A stretch of 64,000 bases of DNA from Leptospira tipperaryensis (lineage in GTDB: Bacteria; Spirochaetota; Leptospiria; Leptospirales; Leptospiraceae), in the NCBI RefSeq assembly GCF_001729245.1, contig NZ_CP015217.1, forward strand, positions 1,180,001 to 1,244,000. Reading direction: 5' to 3'. The translations under genes and the position numbers were made by a program. The notes beneath the pieces were generated by a model. It saw only the letters and a list, made by a program, of their open reading frames with translations. It did not search any database and was not told the origin of the DNA. Of the stretch, positions 10,954-22,226 are shown one piece after another. The stretch's first letter is position 1. Every line of letters begins with the position of its first letter.

Positions 10954-10978
10954 GCAAACGGGCTTTAAGTCCGTTTGC
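10954..10978. repeat. Dispersed hairpin, CGGRCTTTAAGTCCG family (copy 1)
   Basis: GCAAACGG (10954-10961) pairs with CCGTTTGC (10971-10978); the centre is CGGGCTTTAAGTCCG. It lies between converging genes, the signal-peptidase-like gene and pyk. It could act as a terminator for either, but no T-run follows. Related copies are at 22127-22141 and 26758-26772. A GTAGGAGTTCCGACGA motif precedes it at about 10913. Confidence 0.65.
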
Positions 10979-11056
10979 GTTAAAATCACGGAAAAAACCG
11001 CCTCCACAAGATTCTTAAAAAGAAAAACTTTAGAGGGAAGGACGTTTTTTTTAAGA

Positions 11057-12484
11057 TCAATGGATCTTATAGATCTGTAAAAAGTCCACGCTCCGAACGC
11101 TGGTTCCCGGAGCGCCGGAAAGAATCACAACCTTGTCCCCCGGAAAAAGAAACTCGTCTTCTTTGAGTTTTTGATTCATATAAGCGATCATATCTTCGAG
11201 CCTTGTGAAGAACGGCATCACAAAAGGAATCACACCTCTGTAGAGTTTCATCTTTCTCGCCGTAGTTGGAAACGGAGTAAAGGAATAGATCGGAACCTTC
11301 GGTCTCATCTCCGAAGTGATCAAAGCGGAGTAACCGCTTCTCGTAAAGTTAACGATCGCCTTTGCATGAATCCCGTGCGCGATTTCTCTCGCGGCGTTTC
11401 CAAGCGCGGTCCTTTCCGATTCCAAAAACGTCTTCTTGATGTTCCAATGAATCTCATAGATATGATCGATGGTTTCGGTTTCTTGAATGATCTTTGCCAT
11501 GATCTCCACGGATTCGACGGGGTAGTGGCCGCTCGCGGATTCCGCTGACAACATCACAGCGTCCGTTCCATCCATCACCGCGTTTGCAACGTCGCTTGCT
11601 TCCGCGCGTGTCGGTCTTGGATTTTCTATCATCGATTCCAACATCTGAGTCGCGGTGATTACGGGTTTGCCGGCTTGGTTGAGTTTGTAGATCAATTCTT
11701 TTTGAAGAATCGGAACTTTCTCCGTTTCGATCTCAACGCCGAGATCTCCTCTCGCGATCATGATTCCGTCAGCGCGTTCTATGATCTCGTCTATGTTTCC
11801 GATCGCTTCGGGTCTTTCGATTTTTGCGATGAGGCCCGTGTAAGTTCCTTCCAGAAGAGATCTGGCTAATTCCAGATCGGCTCCGGTTCGAACAAAGCTG
11901 AGAGCAACGTAGTCCACGCCCAATGCGAGTGCAAACTTGAGATCGTCTATGTCCTTTTCGGATAACGCGGGCGCGGAGATCGGAGTTCCCGGAAGATTGA
12001 TTCCTTTGTTGCTCCAGAGAATTCCTCCCACGATCACTTTTAACATAGCGGAGTCCGAAGTTTTGGAAATGACTTTGAGAACGAGCTTCCCGTCATCGAT
12101 GAGAATCTTGTCTCCTTCTTTGATGTCGTGGATCAGATTCGGATACGTACAACCGATTGTCTCCTCGTCTCCTTGGAGTTCCGCGTCGGGGACAATTTTG
12201 ATTTCCTGGTCCTTATGGAGTAGAATGGAGTTGAGTTTTAATTTTCCAGTTCTGATTTTTGGGCCTTGGAGATCGGCCATGATTCCGAGTGGAAACCCGG
12301 ATATTTGCTCACATTTTCGAAGAGTTTCGTAAACTCTTTTATGCGATTCATGAGTTCCGTGTGAAAAGTTCATTCGCGCGATGTCCATTCCGGCCTTGAG
12401 AATGGAGAATATGGTCTCTTCCGAAGAGGAAGCCGGGCCGATGGTGCAAACGATTTTGGTTTTTTTCCCGTTTAGGGTTTTCAT
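11057..12484 (-). CDS. pyk: Pyruvate kinase
   Basis: A 475-residue glycolytic enzyme (phosphoenolpyruvate + ADP to pyruvate + ATP). Seen: KTKIVCTIGPASSS and the MNFSHG substrate region, the active-site motif IAKIERPEAIGNIDEII (Lys general acid and Glu metal ligand), IARGDLGVEIE, and TQMLESMI. The C-terminal allosteric domain is complete. The ATG at 12484 gives the usual family N-terminus; a TTG three codons upstream is also possible. No clear Shine-Dalgarno precedes either. Single gene, divergent from the deacetylase operon. Confidence 0.96.
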   Translation of the reverse strand: MKTLNGKKTKIVCTIGPASSSEETIFSILKAGMDIARMNFSHGTHESHKRVYETLRKCEQISGFPLGIMADLQGPKIRTGKLKLNSILLHKDQEIKIVPDAELQGDEETIGCTYPNLIHDIKEGDKILIDDGKLVLKVISKTSDSAMLKVIVGGILWSNKGINLPGTPISAPALSEKDIDDLKFALALGVDYVALSFVRTGADLELARSLLEGTYTGLIAKIERPEAIGNIDEIIERADGIMIARGDLGVEIETEKVPILQKELIYKLNQAGKPVITATQMLESMIENPRPTRAEASDVANAVMDGTDAVMLSAESASGHYPVESVEIMAKIIQETETIDHIYEIHWNIKKTFLESERTALGNAAREIAHGIHAKAIVNFTRSGYSALITSEMRPKVPIYSFTPFPTTARKMKLYRGVIPFVMPFFTRLEDMIAYMNQKLKEDEFLFPGDKVVILSGAPGTSVRSVDFLQIYKIH

Positions 12485-12553
12485 GAACGGCAATTGTAAA
12501 GAAATGCCTTCCCTTGTTCCAGCGAATATTTCCTCTTTACGAACGGAAAGACG

Positions 12554-12585
<32 letters not shown>

Positions 12586-12586
12586 C

Positions 12587-13493
<907 letters not shown>

Positions 13494-13497
13494 CGTT

Positions 13498-14313
13498 ATG
13501 GGAATCTTCTCCGATTCGGATAAAAATAAGGGCAATCCCGGTTTTTTGGACGGTCAAGAACTCGGGATGATCGACATCTCCCGCGAATTTCAGACTTCTC
13601 TTGGAATCGAAAACAGTCTCTTCAATCGATTTACCATCGAAGAAGTAAGAGTCATGATGGAAGAAGCGGGAATGTTTCGGATTCTTGAGGCGAGAGGATA
13701 TTCCGATTTTCAGATTACCCTAGACGGGATTTCCGATATGGACAATCGGATTTACATCAAAGATCCCTCGGGCGGGATCTTGGTTCACATGCGTTTAAAA
13801 TTTTCAGACTTTCAGTTTAAAAAGCTGGATCAATCCTACAAGCTCGTTTATATTGACTGGCTCCTGACTCAGAACCTAAAAGCAAAAACGATGAATGTTA
13901 AAAAGAAGCTCCATCAAGGTCAAGAATATCCTGGCCTCAGCGTGATGAACGAGATCACCGGTTTTATTCGAATCCTTGCTACTAAAATGGGTGCATACGG
14001 AGCTTTTAATATTCCGGAATACTTTCACGATGCGGTTCTATTTCACAAATCGTTTCAGTTTGTGGATCCGGAGAAAGAAGGAAAGTTTCGTGCGATCCTT
14101 CAGTCTTTTAGCAGGACCAACTTGAGAGAACTCAGCAACGAAATTCACGGGGAAAAAATCTGTGATTCCGCAACCGGAGACGTTTATATCTGGAAGTATG
14201 GAGAGATGGTCTCTTGCATCAATACTTATCTTGAATCGACGCTTTTCGACGAAGAATATTATAAAAAAGTGAAAAAGATTGTTTCAGGGACCCATTACAT
14301 AAGGAAAGTCTAA
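13498..14313 (+). CDS. Conserved protein of unknown function, between deacetylase and response regulator
   Basis: A 271-residue soluble protein, not recognised. It begins MGIFSDSDKNKGN, four bases after the deacetylase stop, and ends one base before the next gene, so the three genes should be one transcript. No signal peptide or membrane segment. The stretch GDVYIWKYGEMVSC near the C-terminus and a predicted alpha/beta core do not match a family I can name. A function in the same signalling path as its neighbours is an inference from gene order only. Confidence 0.8.
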   Translation: MGIFSDSDKNKGNPGFLDGQELGMIDISREFQTSLGIENSLFNRFTIEEVRVMMEEAGMFRILEARGYSDFQITLDGISDMDNRIYIKDPSGGILVHMRLKFSDFQFKKLDQSYKLVYIDWLLTQNLKAKTMNVKKKLHQGQEYPGLSVMNEITGFIRILATKMGAYGAFNIPEYFHDAVLFHKSFQFVDPEKEGKFRAILQSFSRTNLRELSNEIHGEKICDSATGDVYIWKYGEMVSCINTYLESTLFDEEYYKKVKKIVSGTHYIRKV

Positions 14314-14314
14314 T

Positions 14315-15424
<1,110 letters not shown>

Positions 15425-15605
15425 ACCGTTTTGATTTTTTTTTCGAATTTAGAAAGTGTGATTCGTGTTTTTCTAAAAATTTGAAAAGTAGGAACTCATA
15501 CTTTTACGGAAGTTTATCCTTTGTCGGACCAAATATTCGGTGGAAATTTCGGTTTACTTCAGCGGGGGATGTTCCAAGGCGCGGTTTGGTTTGGTTCGAT
15601 ATCGA

Positions 15606-17426
15606 TCAATCTTCTTCTTGAAACTGATAGAGTTCTTTCGGTAAGTCTTTCATTTCTACGTAAGGGAATGTTCCTTTTCGAATATTAAAAAAAATGAATT
15701 CAGGCAAACTAAAAAAGGCGGATTGAAATCCCTTTTGCAGACGTTCTCCCTTGTCGAGTGGAAGACTGAAGATTCCAGCCGCGGTCAAGCCCACTCCGGC
15801 GGAAAAATTTACGATTCCATAGAGAGGTCGTGCCCAGAAGACGTCGTCCGTAAAAAGAGGAAAAAAATGATCTTCTCGATTGGATTTATAAAGCGAGGAA
15901 GTTTGTGTAAAGGATTCTTTTAAGAGTGTTTTGAGTCCGGGTTTGTTTCTTAAAACCTCTTCGAGTTTTTTTCTCCGATACGAAAGAAAGATCGTATCAC
16001 CGGAGTTTTTCCACCGTTTGGAAACGGAGTAGGAAGCGTAAAAAGGAATGAGCGAAGGCGAAAGTAGAAGTTTGATTTTTTCTCCCGGAAAGGATTGTTC
16101 CTTTGTATCAAAATTGGTTTGAACACTCCGTAGAATTTCAGTCGTACAATTCTCGGAAAGAAGATGAAACGGATAGAGTTTTTTCAAACGAGAGTGATAT
16201 TCCGATTCTCTTTCTCTGGAAATTTTCGAATATTCCCGGAGCTTAGAATTTTCCGGAAGAAACATCGGAATCAAAAAATAATTTTCTCTTTGTGGAATGA
16301 GTTTTCCCGCGGCCATTCTGACTGGAATCGCATTGGCAAGGCCTTCCTGGAGTTCGAAAGCACGATTGGTCGCGTCTTCCCAGATCTGATATTCTTTTTC
16401 CGTAATGGAGTTTAGATTGGAAATTTTTTCTCGAGCCAAAGAGACGATCGAAGAAGTTTCTCCGCTGATATGCCGTACCGCTTCTTGATCTCGCGCGGCT
16501 TCTTTGTAGATCAACGGAGAATCTTCCGGAAAACTGGAAAGAAAAATCGGAAAACCCGATTCTAAACTTTGTTGAATCGCCTGCATCCTTCCAAGAGCGA
16601 CTAACGCGCTAAACGCCCAACCCGGATCTTTTTCCTCCAGGATTTGCAAGAGAGATTCTTTTTGTCTTTGAAAGAAAGTTTTTAAGAGTTCGATTTCTTT
16701 TTCGGAAAGAGCTTTTTTCGGATCGTCGATCAGAAGTTCAGAGTTTAAACCCCATTCTTCTTTTAGAATCTGACAGAGTAAAATCCCTTCGAGTGTATCA
16801 CGGATTTTTAAATACGGTCCTTGCGAAAAAAAAGGAAACCGATCCGCGGCCATTCTTTCCGGCAGGGAAGGAAAACGAACTTCGGAAAGTCCGTTCTCCG
16901 AAGAAAGAACTTCTTCTTTGAGGCGATTCTCCAATTCAAAAAGAAAAAGTTTTCCGAATCGGGATTCCAATTCTTTTTTTAGATCCTTTGTAATTTTAGA
17001 ATTTTGTTTATTCGTAAAGTAGGCAGTCGCTCGAAGTCCGATTTTTTTTTCCGGAGAATTCAATTCCTCGAAGAACTTAGATTCTTTTTTGAGAATTTCC
17101 CAGTTCTGCAAGTGTTTGAACTGAACGAGATAAAGGTGGTTGAGTCCGGATTCTAAGATTGAAATTTCTTTCGAGTTCCAATCCAGTCGAGTGAGGACGC
17201 TCGTTCGATTGGAAAGAATATTATAACTGAATGCGAAGTCATCGTAAGATTCTCTCACAAGATGAAATATATCGTCCGGAAAATATTGGTAGTGATAGAC
17301 TTTGTTCCCGACTCGGATTCCGGTATGTCCTCCGCTCGATTGTCCGGTGTTTGCGTCTACGTAAATAAAGTCGGCTGTGGTGGGCGTGGAACGAAGCCCC
17401 GCCGGAAAGAGCAGGGCTATCGACAA
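15606..17426 (-). CDS. Exported DUF4105-like protein (putative permuted papain-fold), unusual start
   Basis: A 606-residue protein from a TTG at 17426. SSGGHTGIRVGNKVYHYQ near the N-terminus and HLLSENCTTEILRS near residue 430 resemble the His- and Cys-containing blocks of DUF4105/Lnb-type periplasmic proteins. From the TTG only part of a signal peptide is present. Reading back in frame to a CTG at 17444 gives LRFFFLLSIALLFPAG, a complete export signal, and that CTG overlaps the stop of the upstream lipoprotein gene by four bases (CTGA), the geometry of ATGA coupling. The real start is therefore probably CTG 17444. C-terminal 170 residues are unrecognised. Function unknown. Confidence 0.7.
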   Translation of the reverse strand: MSIALLFPAGLRSTPTTADFIYVDANTGQSSGGHTGIRVGNKVYHYQYFPDDIFHLVRESYDDFAFSYNILSNRTSVLTRLDWNSKEISILESGLNHLYLVQFKHLQNWEILKKESKFFEELNSPEKKIGLRATAYFTNKQNSKITKDLKKELESRFGKLFLFELENRLKEEVLSSENGLSEVRFPSLPERMAADRFPFFSQGPYLKIRDTLEGILLCQILKEEWGLNSELLIDDPKKALSEKEIELLKTFFQRQKESLLQILEEKDPGWAFSALVALGRMQAIQQSLESGFPIFLSSFPEDSPLIYKEAARDQEAVRHISGETSSIVSLAREKISNLNSITEKEYQIWEDATNRAFELQEGLANAIPVRMAAGKLIPQRENYFLIPMFLPENSKLREYSKISRERESEYHSRLKKLYPFHLLSENCTTEILRSVQTNFDTKEQSFPGEKIKLLLSPSLIPFYASYSVSKRWKNSGDTIFLSYRRKKLEEVLRNKPGLKTLLKESFTQTSSLYKSNREDHFFPLFTDDVFWARPLYGIVNFSAGVGLTAAGIFSLPLDKGERLQKGFQSAFFSLPEFIFFNIRKGTFPYVEMKDLPKELYQFQEED

Positions 17427-17440
17427 GAGGAAAAAAAATC

Positions 17441-17926
17441 TCAGAGCTGAGTAAATCCTTTTTGGATGGATTCTACGATTTCAGGTTTGGATGTTCCTAA
17501 TCCTTGCACGAAGGTTTGAAATCTTTCGTCGCTCACTCCGGCTTTTTTCAACCCGCTTCCGATTCCGAGATACGTTACGCGCAACGACTTCCAGTTTGTT
17601 AGTCCGTTTTGAAGAGCGAGGGTCGTGAGATCGTTTTTGAATTCGATTTCTTGAAATCCGTTTTCTACGTGCATCGCAGTAAGATCGCGAACGTCTTTTA
17701 AATAAGCTTTTTCTTTTTTCTCATCGTCGCTTGAAGAAGAAGAGAAGATGGAACTTACGGAACCGGAGATCGCTTTGATCGAACCGGAAAGACTTTGTAA
17801 AGAATCCGAGGACTTGCTGAGTGAGTTGATTCCTGCAGAAATCGATTCAGAAATAAAACAGTGATTGAAGCTGAGTATGAAAAGGCCTAATACCAATGCC
17901 ATAAGTTGTTTTTGAGTGCGTTTCAT
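17441..17926 (-). CDS. Putative lipoprotein with serine-rich linker
   Basis: A 161-residue exported protein: KR-rich start, hydrophobic core LMALVLGLFILSF and a lipobox-like LSFNHC (Cys about 23), acceptable for the relaxed spirochaetal lipobox. It is followed by a Ser-rich stretch (SGSVSSIFSSSSSDDEKK) and a helical domain. No family recognised. Its stop overlaps the presumed CTG start of the downstream exported gene, so the two are probably coexpressed and act in the same envelope compartment. Confidence 0.75.
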   Translation of the reverse strand: MKRTQKQLMALVLGLFILSFNHCFISESISAGINSLSKSSDSLQSLSGSIKAISGSVSSIFSSSSSDDEKKEKAYLKDVRDLTAMHVENGFQEIEFKNDLTTLALQNGLTNWKSLRVTYLGIGSGLKKAGVSDERFQTFVQGLGTSKPEIVESIQKGFTQL

Positions 17927-17989
17927 CAGATTGGAGTCTCCGTGTGGTTTGTTTTTTCGGTTGGAATTTTATCCGGGATTGAATTCCAG

Positions 17990-19930
17990 TCAAACAACTT
18001 TTCCCGTTTGTAAAATTACAGATCCGAACGCGGGGAGTTTCAATTTGAGAATTCCTGTTTTTGGAGAAAACTCGAGCGACTCCGGAACCTTCCCCGTCCA
18101 GAAATCGGGAAACTGCTTTTGTTTGGTCGCGAAGGGAGCTTGGATTTCGATCGTGTTTTCTTCTTCGGTCGGATTCCAAATTCCTAAAAAGCCTGCCGGA
18201 TTATAAAGAGCCGGAGGAAATAGACCGGAAGTGATTCCTACTGGAATCGGAGTTTTGCTTCTGCACTTCGCTCCGAGTTCCAAGGTTTTTTTCAAAAGAG
18301 AAAGTCTTTCTTCTCCGATCAAGGCGAGGTCGTCGCTCACAAGAATCATTCCTCCGCTCACAGCCATCACGCTCGCCATGAACTGAGTCTGAGCGGGAGT
18401 CATCTGATTTTTACTTTCTCTTACGAGAAGACAATCCGGATCGTTGTACCATAAATTTCTGTGCATGGACGCCCGCGTAATGTCGTTGATCAGGGCTCTT
18501 TCTGTGCAGAGTGCGTGTTTGTCTTTGATAATAATTCTTTTCTTTTCTCTTCCCCAGAAAGGAGCTACGTCGCAACTGATTCTCATCGCGTCAAAAAGTC
18601 CGATCGAAGGATAGATCGGCGCACCACATCCTAAAAGAAAGACGTCCTTGCCTACGACCTTTCTGATAAAACGAATCGTGTCCGCATAACGTTTGTGAGG
18701 CGAGACTCCTCGATCATACGTCCATCCCGGGAGCAAGGCAGCGAACAAAAAATCCAATTTGAGATAAGGATATCCTTGTTCTTTTACAAGAGTTCGAAAC
18801 ACGTTTTCTAAGAAGTCGCGTGAAGTCGGGTGGGTGACGTCGATACAATATGTGTAGTCCATTCCCCAGACCGGATTCCAGAGAGCAGGGACGGGTTTTC
18901 CGTCTCGGTCTTTTAATACTGCTTCCGGATACTTTTGAAAGAATTCGGATTTTTTCCGTACCAAAAAGGGAGCGAGCCAAAGTCCGGGAGTGAGTTTTTC
19001 TCTTCGGATTTCTTCCGCTAAAAGACGCATTCCTCCGGGGAATTTGTCGTTCGTGGTAAGCCAGTCTCCGATTTCTTTTTGATAACCGTCGTCGATTTGG
19101 AAGAATTGAATCGGAAGTTTTTTCTCCTTCACGAGCGCCAGATTCTTCAAGATGATCTTTTCCGAAATTTTGGTGTAGTAGTGATACCAAGAACACCATC
19201 CGGTAGGAACCTGAGTCGAAGAGAGTTTTACTTTATGAGCTTTTCCTAATTCGCTAAAATACTTTTTGAGATAGGCTTCCGGGCTCGTTGAAAAACGAAC
19301 AACGCTGATCGGAGTCAGAGAAAGTTTATTTCCTCTGAAATCTTCGTAACGATAAAAATCGTAGATCAAAGAAACTCCCGAAGATGGAAACCAGGATTTT
19401 TTCTTTTCGTCTTCGAGTTCCTGTTTTCTTTCCGCAGAAAGCGCTCGGAACTTGATTCCTTGATCTCCGGGCCCGGTTGCGCCCGCGAAATAATGCGGAT
19501 CCTTGGAAGAGGATACGAGAAGAATCATTCCTTCGCTGTGCCAGTCGCCGCTCACTCCGGAATGTTTTGTGTAGATATTCTCCTCCGTGTATTGAAGAAA
19601 TTCGAGACGAGGGGATTCGTCGATTTCGCTCAGAGAATGAACTCCGGTAAGACTCCAAGACTGATATCCGTGCTGAAAGATTTTAGGTTCGGTAAGCGAA
19701 TGCGGAGGAAGTTCGATTTCCAAGGTGAGAATTTCGGTTCCCGCTTTGGGACGGAGTTCTCCGATCCATTCGAGAGTCGGTTTGTAAACGCTGTTCTTTC
19801 CCGTTTTTTTATAACCGAGGGCAAGGGAGAAGTTTCCGCAATCGCTCTTGCTCTTCAGTTCTTTTCCTGAAAATTCAAAAGAGGAAACGAAGGTGTCTTC
19901 ATAGACTTTGTAGTTTAATATGGCTCTCAT
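17990..19930 (-). CDS. Alpha-galactosidase (glycoside hydrolase family 36-like)
   Basis: A 646-residue glycosidase releasing terminal alpha-linked galactose. The catalytic barrel shows TGWCSWYHYYTKISE, FQIDDGYQKEIGDW, the nucleophile Asp in YLKLDFLF, and the likely acid/base Asp in ISCDVAPFWG. The N-terminal beta domain includes HGYQSWSLTG. No signal peptide is seen, so it should be cytoplasmic. No sugar transporter is adjacent, so the source of substrate is unclear. Normal length for the family. The start ATG 19930 is supported by the conserved N-terminal beta domain. Confidence 0.9.
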   Translation of the reverse strand: MRAILNYKVYEDTFVSSFEFSGKELKSKSDCGNFSLALGYKKTGKNSVYKPTLEWIGELRPKAGTEILTLEIELPPHSLTEPKIFQHGYQSWSLTGVHSLSEIDESPRLEFLQYTEENIYTKHSGVSGDWHSEGMILLVSSSKDPHYFAGATGPGDQGIKFRALSAERKQELEDEKKKSWFPSSGVSLIYDFYRYEDFRGNKLSLTPISVVRFSTSPEAYLKKYFSELGKAHKVKLSSTQVPTGWCSWYHYYTKISEKIILKNLALVKEKKLPIQFFQIDDGYQKEIGDWLTTNDKFPGGMRLLAEEIRREKLTPGLWLAPFLVRKKSEFFQKYPEAVLKDRDGKPVPALWNPVWGMDYTYCIDVTHPTSRDFLENVFRTLVKEQGYPYLKLDFLFAALLPGWTYDRGVSPHKRYADTIRFIRKVVGKDVFLLGCGAPIYPSIGLFDAMRISCDVAPFWGREKKRIIIKDKHALCTERALINDITRASMHRNLWYNDPDCLLVRESKNQMTPAQTQFMASVMAVSGGMILVSDDLALIGEERLSLLKKTLELGAKCRSKTPIPVGITSGLFPPALYNPAGFLGIWNPTEEENTIEIQAPFATKQKQFPDFWTGKVPESLEFSPKTGILKLKLPAFGSVILQTGKVV

Positions 19931-20055
19931 TTTTGTTGTTCTATCGCTTTCAGCTCGCCTTTTGTTTTTTTAAGAGGGAACTTTTCTAAAATTCCAGCGG
20001 CCTTGTTTTGTATTTTTGGTTCCCGAAACCACGCGGTACGGATTATTATGAAATT

Positions 20056-20694
20056 ATGCCTCCAAAACGTTCAACTATAAAACCGGAGCTTTTTCCCGGG
20101 GATCTGACACAAAAAAGATTCGAAGAATATCTGGCCGACGATCGTTTGGCCGTCGACTGCGAGATGATGGGACTCAATCCGAGAAGAGACAGACTCTGCG
20201 TGGTTCAGATCTGCGATTCTTCCAATAACGTGAGTTTGGTTCAGATTCTTCCGGATCAAAAAGAAGCTCCGCATCTCAAGTCCTTATTCGAAAATCCCGA
20301 GATCGTAAAAATTTTTCACTTCGCAAGAATGGATACTCTCTTCCTTCGTTATCGTTTAGGAATCGCGATGCAAAATGTTTTTTGCACGAAGATCGCGAGT
20401 AAACTTGCGAGGACATATACGGACAAACACGGACTCAAAGATCTCATCCGGGAATTTTATGACGAGACCTTGGACAAAAAGAATCAATCCTCCGACTGGG
20501 GTAAAAAAATTCTTACCAAAGACCAAGTGGACTACGCAAGCGGCGACGTGAAGTATCTGATTTCTCTCGAACAAAAGCTCACTGAAATTCTCGTGAGGGA
20601 AGGAAGAGAATCTTTGGCAAGAGACGCGTTTCGTTGTCTTCCCGTATTCAACCAGATCGATTGGCTTGAGATGCCCGCGCTTTTCGAACATTGA
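20056..20694 (+). CDS. rnd: Ribonuclease D-like 3'-5' exonuclease
   Basis: A 212-residue DEDDy exonuclease: DCEMMGL (first Asp and Glu), FHFARMDTLFL (second Asp), and YASGDVKYL (Tyr and last Asp). It contains only the exonuclease domain, without the HRDC domains of E. coli RNase D, as in many non-enteric bacteria. Acts on the 3' ends of structured RNAs. The ATG at 20056 (MPPKRSTIK) is chosen; an upstream TTG at 20008 would add 16 residues unlike the family. Its TGA overlaps the radA TTG start. Confidence 0.9.
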   Translation: MPPKRSTIKPELFPGDLTQKRFEEYLADDRLAVDCEMMGLNPRRDRLCVVQICDSSNNVSLVQILPDQKEAPHLKSLFENPEIVKIFHFARMDTLFLRYRLGIAMQNVFCTKIASKLARTYTDKHGLKDLIREFYDETLDKKNQSSDWGKKILTKDQVDYASGDVKYLISLEQKLTEILVREGRESLARDAFRCLPVFNQIDWLEMPALFEH

Positions 20695-22070
20695 AAAAGA
20701 AACTCACTCGAAACTTTGTCTGTCAGTCTTGTGGTCAGGACTACGCTCGCTGGGCCGGAAAGTGCGAGTCCTGCGGAAACTGGAATACGATCGTGGAAGA
20801 GGTTGGCGGGGAAAGATTCGCCGCTTCGAACGGAAATTCTCAGAAGAATAAATCGTATAAGGAACCCATTTCTCTCGATAAGGTGGAAGAAGAATCTCTC
20901 AAAAGAATGGGAACGGGTTTGAAAGAACTCGATCTCGTTTTGGGAGGAGGACTCGTTCCCGGTTCCTTAACCTTGATCGGTGGAGAACCCGGAGTCGGGA
21001 AGTCCACGTTGGTTCTGGAAGTTTCCCGCAATCTGACAAGCTCTAACAAAAAAGTTCTTTATATTTCGGGAGAAGAATCTCCGGCTCAGATTCGGATGCG
21101 CGCCGAAAGAATGGGGATTCGTTCTTCGAATCTCTTTCTTACTTCGGAAACCTACGCCGAAAATATTTCGGCGATGATCGAAGGAGAAAGACCCGCCGTT
21201 GTTTTTGTGGATTCGATTCAGACGATCGCGAGAGAAGCCCTTCCGAACCAAGCGGGAACCGTTACACAACTCAGAGAATGTACTCAAGTGTTGCTTGAGA
21301 CCGCGAAGAGATCGGGGATTCCGATTTTGATGACGGGTCATATCACAAAGGAAGGTGCGATCGCGGGTCCGAAAGTTTTAGAACATCTCGTGGACACGGT
21401 TCTTTATTTTGAAGGAGATCGTCTCAATTACTATCGTTTGTTGCGCGCTGTGAAAAATCGTTTCGGCGCGGTCGGAGATCTAGCGATCTTTGAAATGTTT
21501 TCCGGTGGTCTCAGAGAAGTCGGAGATCGAAATCAGGTTTTTATCAGCACGGGAGCCGAAGAGAGAAGCGGTTCCGTAATCAGCGCCGTTCTAGAAGGGA
21601 GCCGCGCTTTGACCGTGGAAGTCCAAGCTCTCGTGAGCAAGTCCGGTTTTTCACAAGCGAGAAGAATGGCGGAAGGTCCGGATACGCGCCGTTTGATTTT
21701 ACTCGCGGCCGTGATTGAAAAGTATCTCAAACTTAAATTAGGAGAATGTGATATATTCAGCAATCTCGCGGGAGGCCTCGACGCAGACGAACCCGCGCTC
21801 GATCTTGCGATCTGCACTTCGATCATCTCGAGTTATCTCGATCAACCTCTTCCGAAAGGAACCTGTGTTTTGGGAGAAGTGGGTCTTTCCGGTGAAGTCC
21901 GGAGTATCGGCCAGGCGAGTTTAAGAATCAAGGAACTCGCCGGTGTCGGTATGAAGAAGGTGATCGTTCCCGAAGGAAACGTAAGCGAGATCGATAAGAG
22001 TCTGGACATTCAAATCCAAGGGATTCGTTCCTTAAACGATTTGCGTTCTCTATTCCCCGGTGCGAATTGA
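20691..22070 (+). CDS. radA: DNA repair protein RadA
   Basis: A 459-residue RecA-like ATPase that drives branch migration in recombinational repair. It has an N-terminal C4 zinc finger (Cys11, 14, 25, 28), Walker A GGEPGVGKST at about 97-106, Walker B VVFVDSIQ, the RadA-specific KNRFG motif, and a C-terminal Lon-like domain (GGLDADEPALDLAI). Start is TTG at 20691, overlapping the rnd stop by four bases, so it is translationally coupled. Full length. Confidence 0.96.
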   Translation: MKKKLTRNFVCQSCGQDYARWAGKCESCGNWNTIVEEVGGERFAASNGNSQKNKSYKEPISLDKVEEESLKRMGTGLKELDLVLGGGLVPGSLTLIGGEPGVGKSTLVLEVSRNLTSSNKKVLYISGEESPAQIRMRAERMGIRSSNLFLTSETYAENISAMIEGERPAVVFVDSIQTIAREALPNQAGTVTQLRECTQVLLETAKRSGIPILMTGHITKEGAIAGPKVLEHLVDTVLYFEGDRLNYYRLLRAVKNRFGAVGDLAIFEMFSGGLREVGDRNQVFISTGAEERSGSVISAVLEGSRALTVEVQALVSKSGFSQARRMAEGPDTRRLILLAAVIEKYLKLKLGECDIFSNLAGGLDADEPALDLAICTSIISSYLDQPLPKGTCVLGEVGLSGEVRSIGQASLRIKELAGVGMKKVIVPEGNVSEIDKSLDIQIQGIRSLNDLRSLFPGAN

Positions 22071-22126
22071 CTTCCCTGTGAGAGAAGCTTTGTAATGAAG
22101 GCGGATTTTGCCGAGCATCTTTGATG

Positions 22127-22141
22127 CGGACTTGAAGTCCG
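22127..22141. repeat. Dispersed palindrome CGGACTTGAAGTCCG (copy 2)
   Basis: A 15-base palindrome in the region after radA, matching copies at 10959-10973 and 26758-26772 (consensus CGGRCTTTAAGTCCG). In all three it is followed by a T- and A-containing tail (ATTTCAA, TTTGC, ATTGCAA). Could be a transcription-ending hairpin of radA, but lacks a T-run. Confidence 0.6.
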
Positions 22142-22226
22142 ATTTCAAGTAAAAAAAAATCAAGGTTCGTTTGTCGTAATTACTACAAACGAACGATCTG
22201 GATTCTTTTTTTATTTTTGGAATGAG

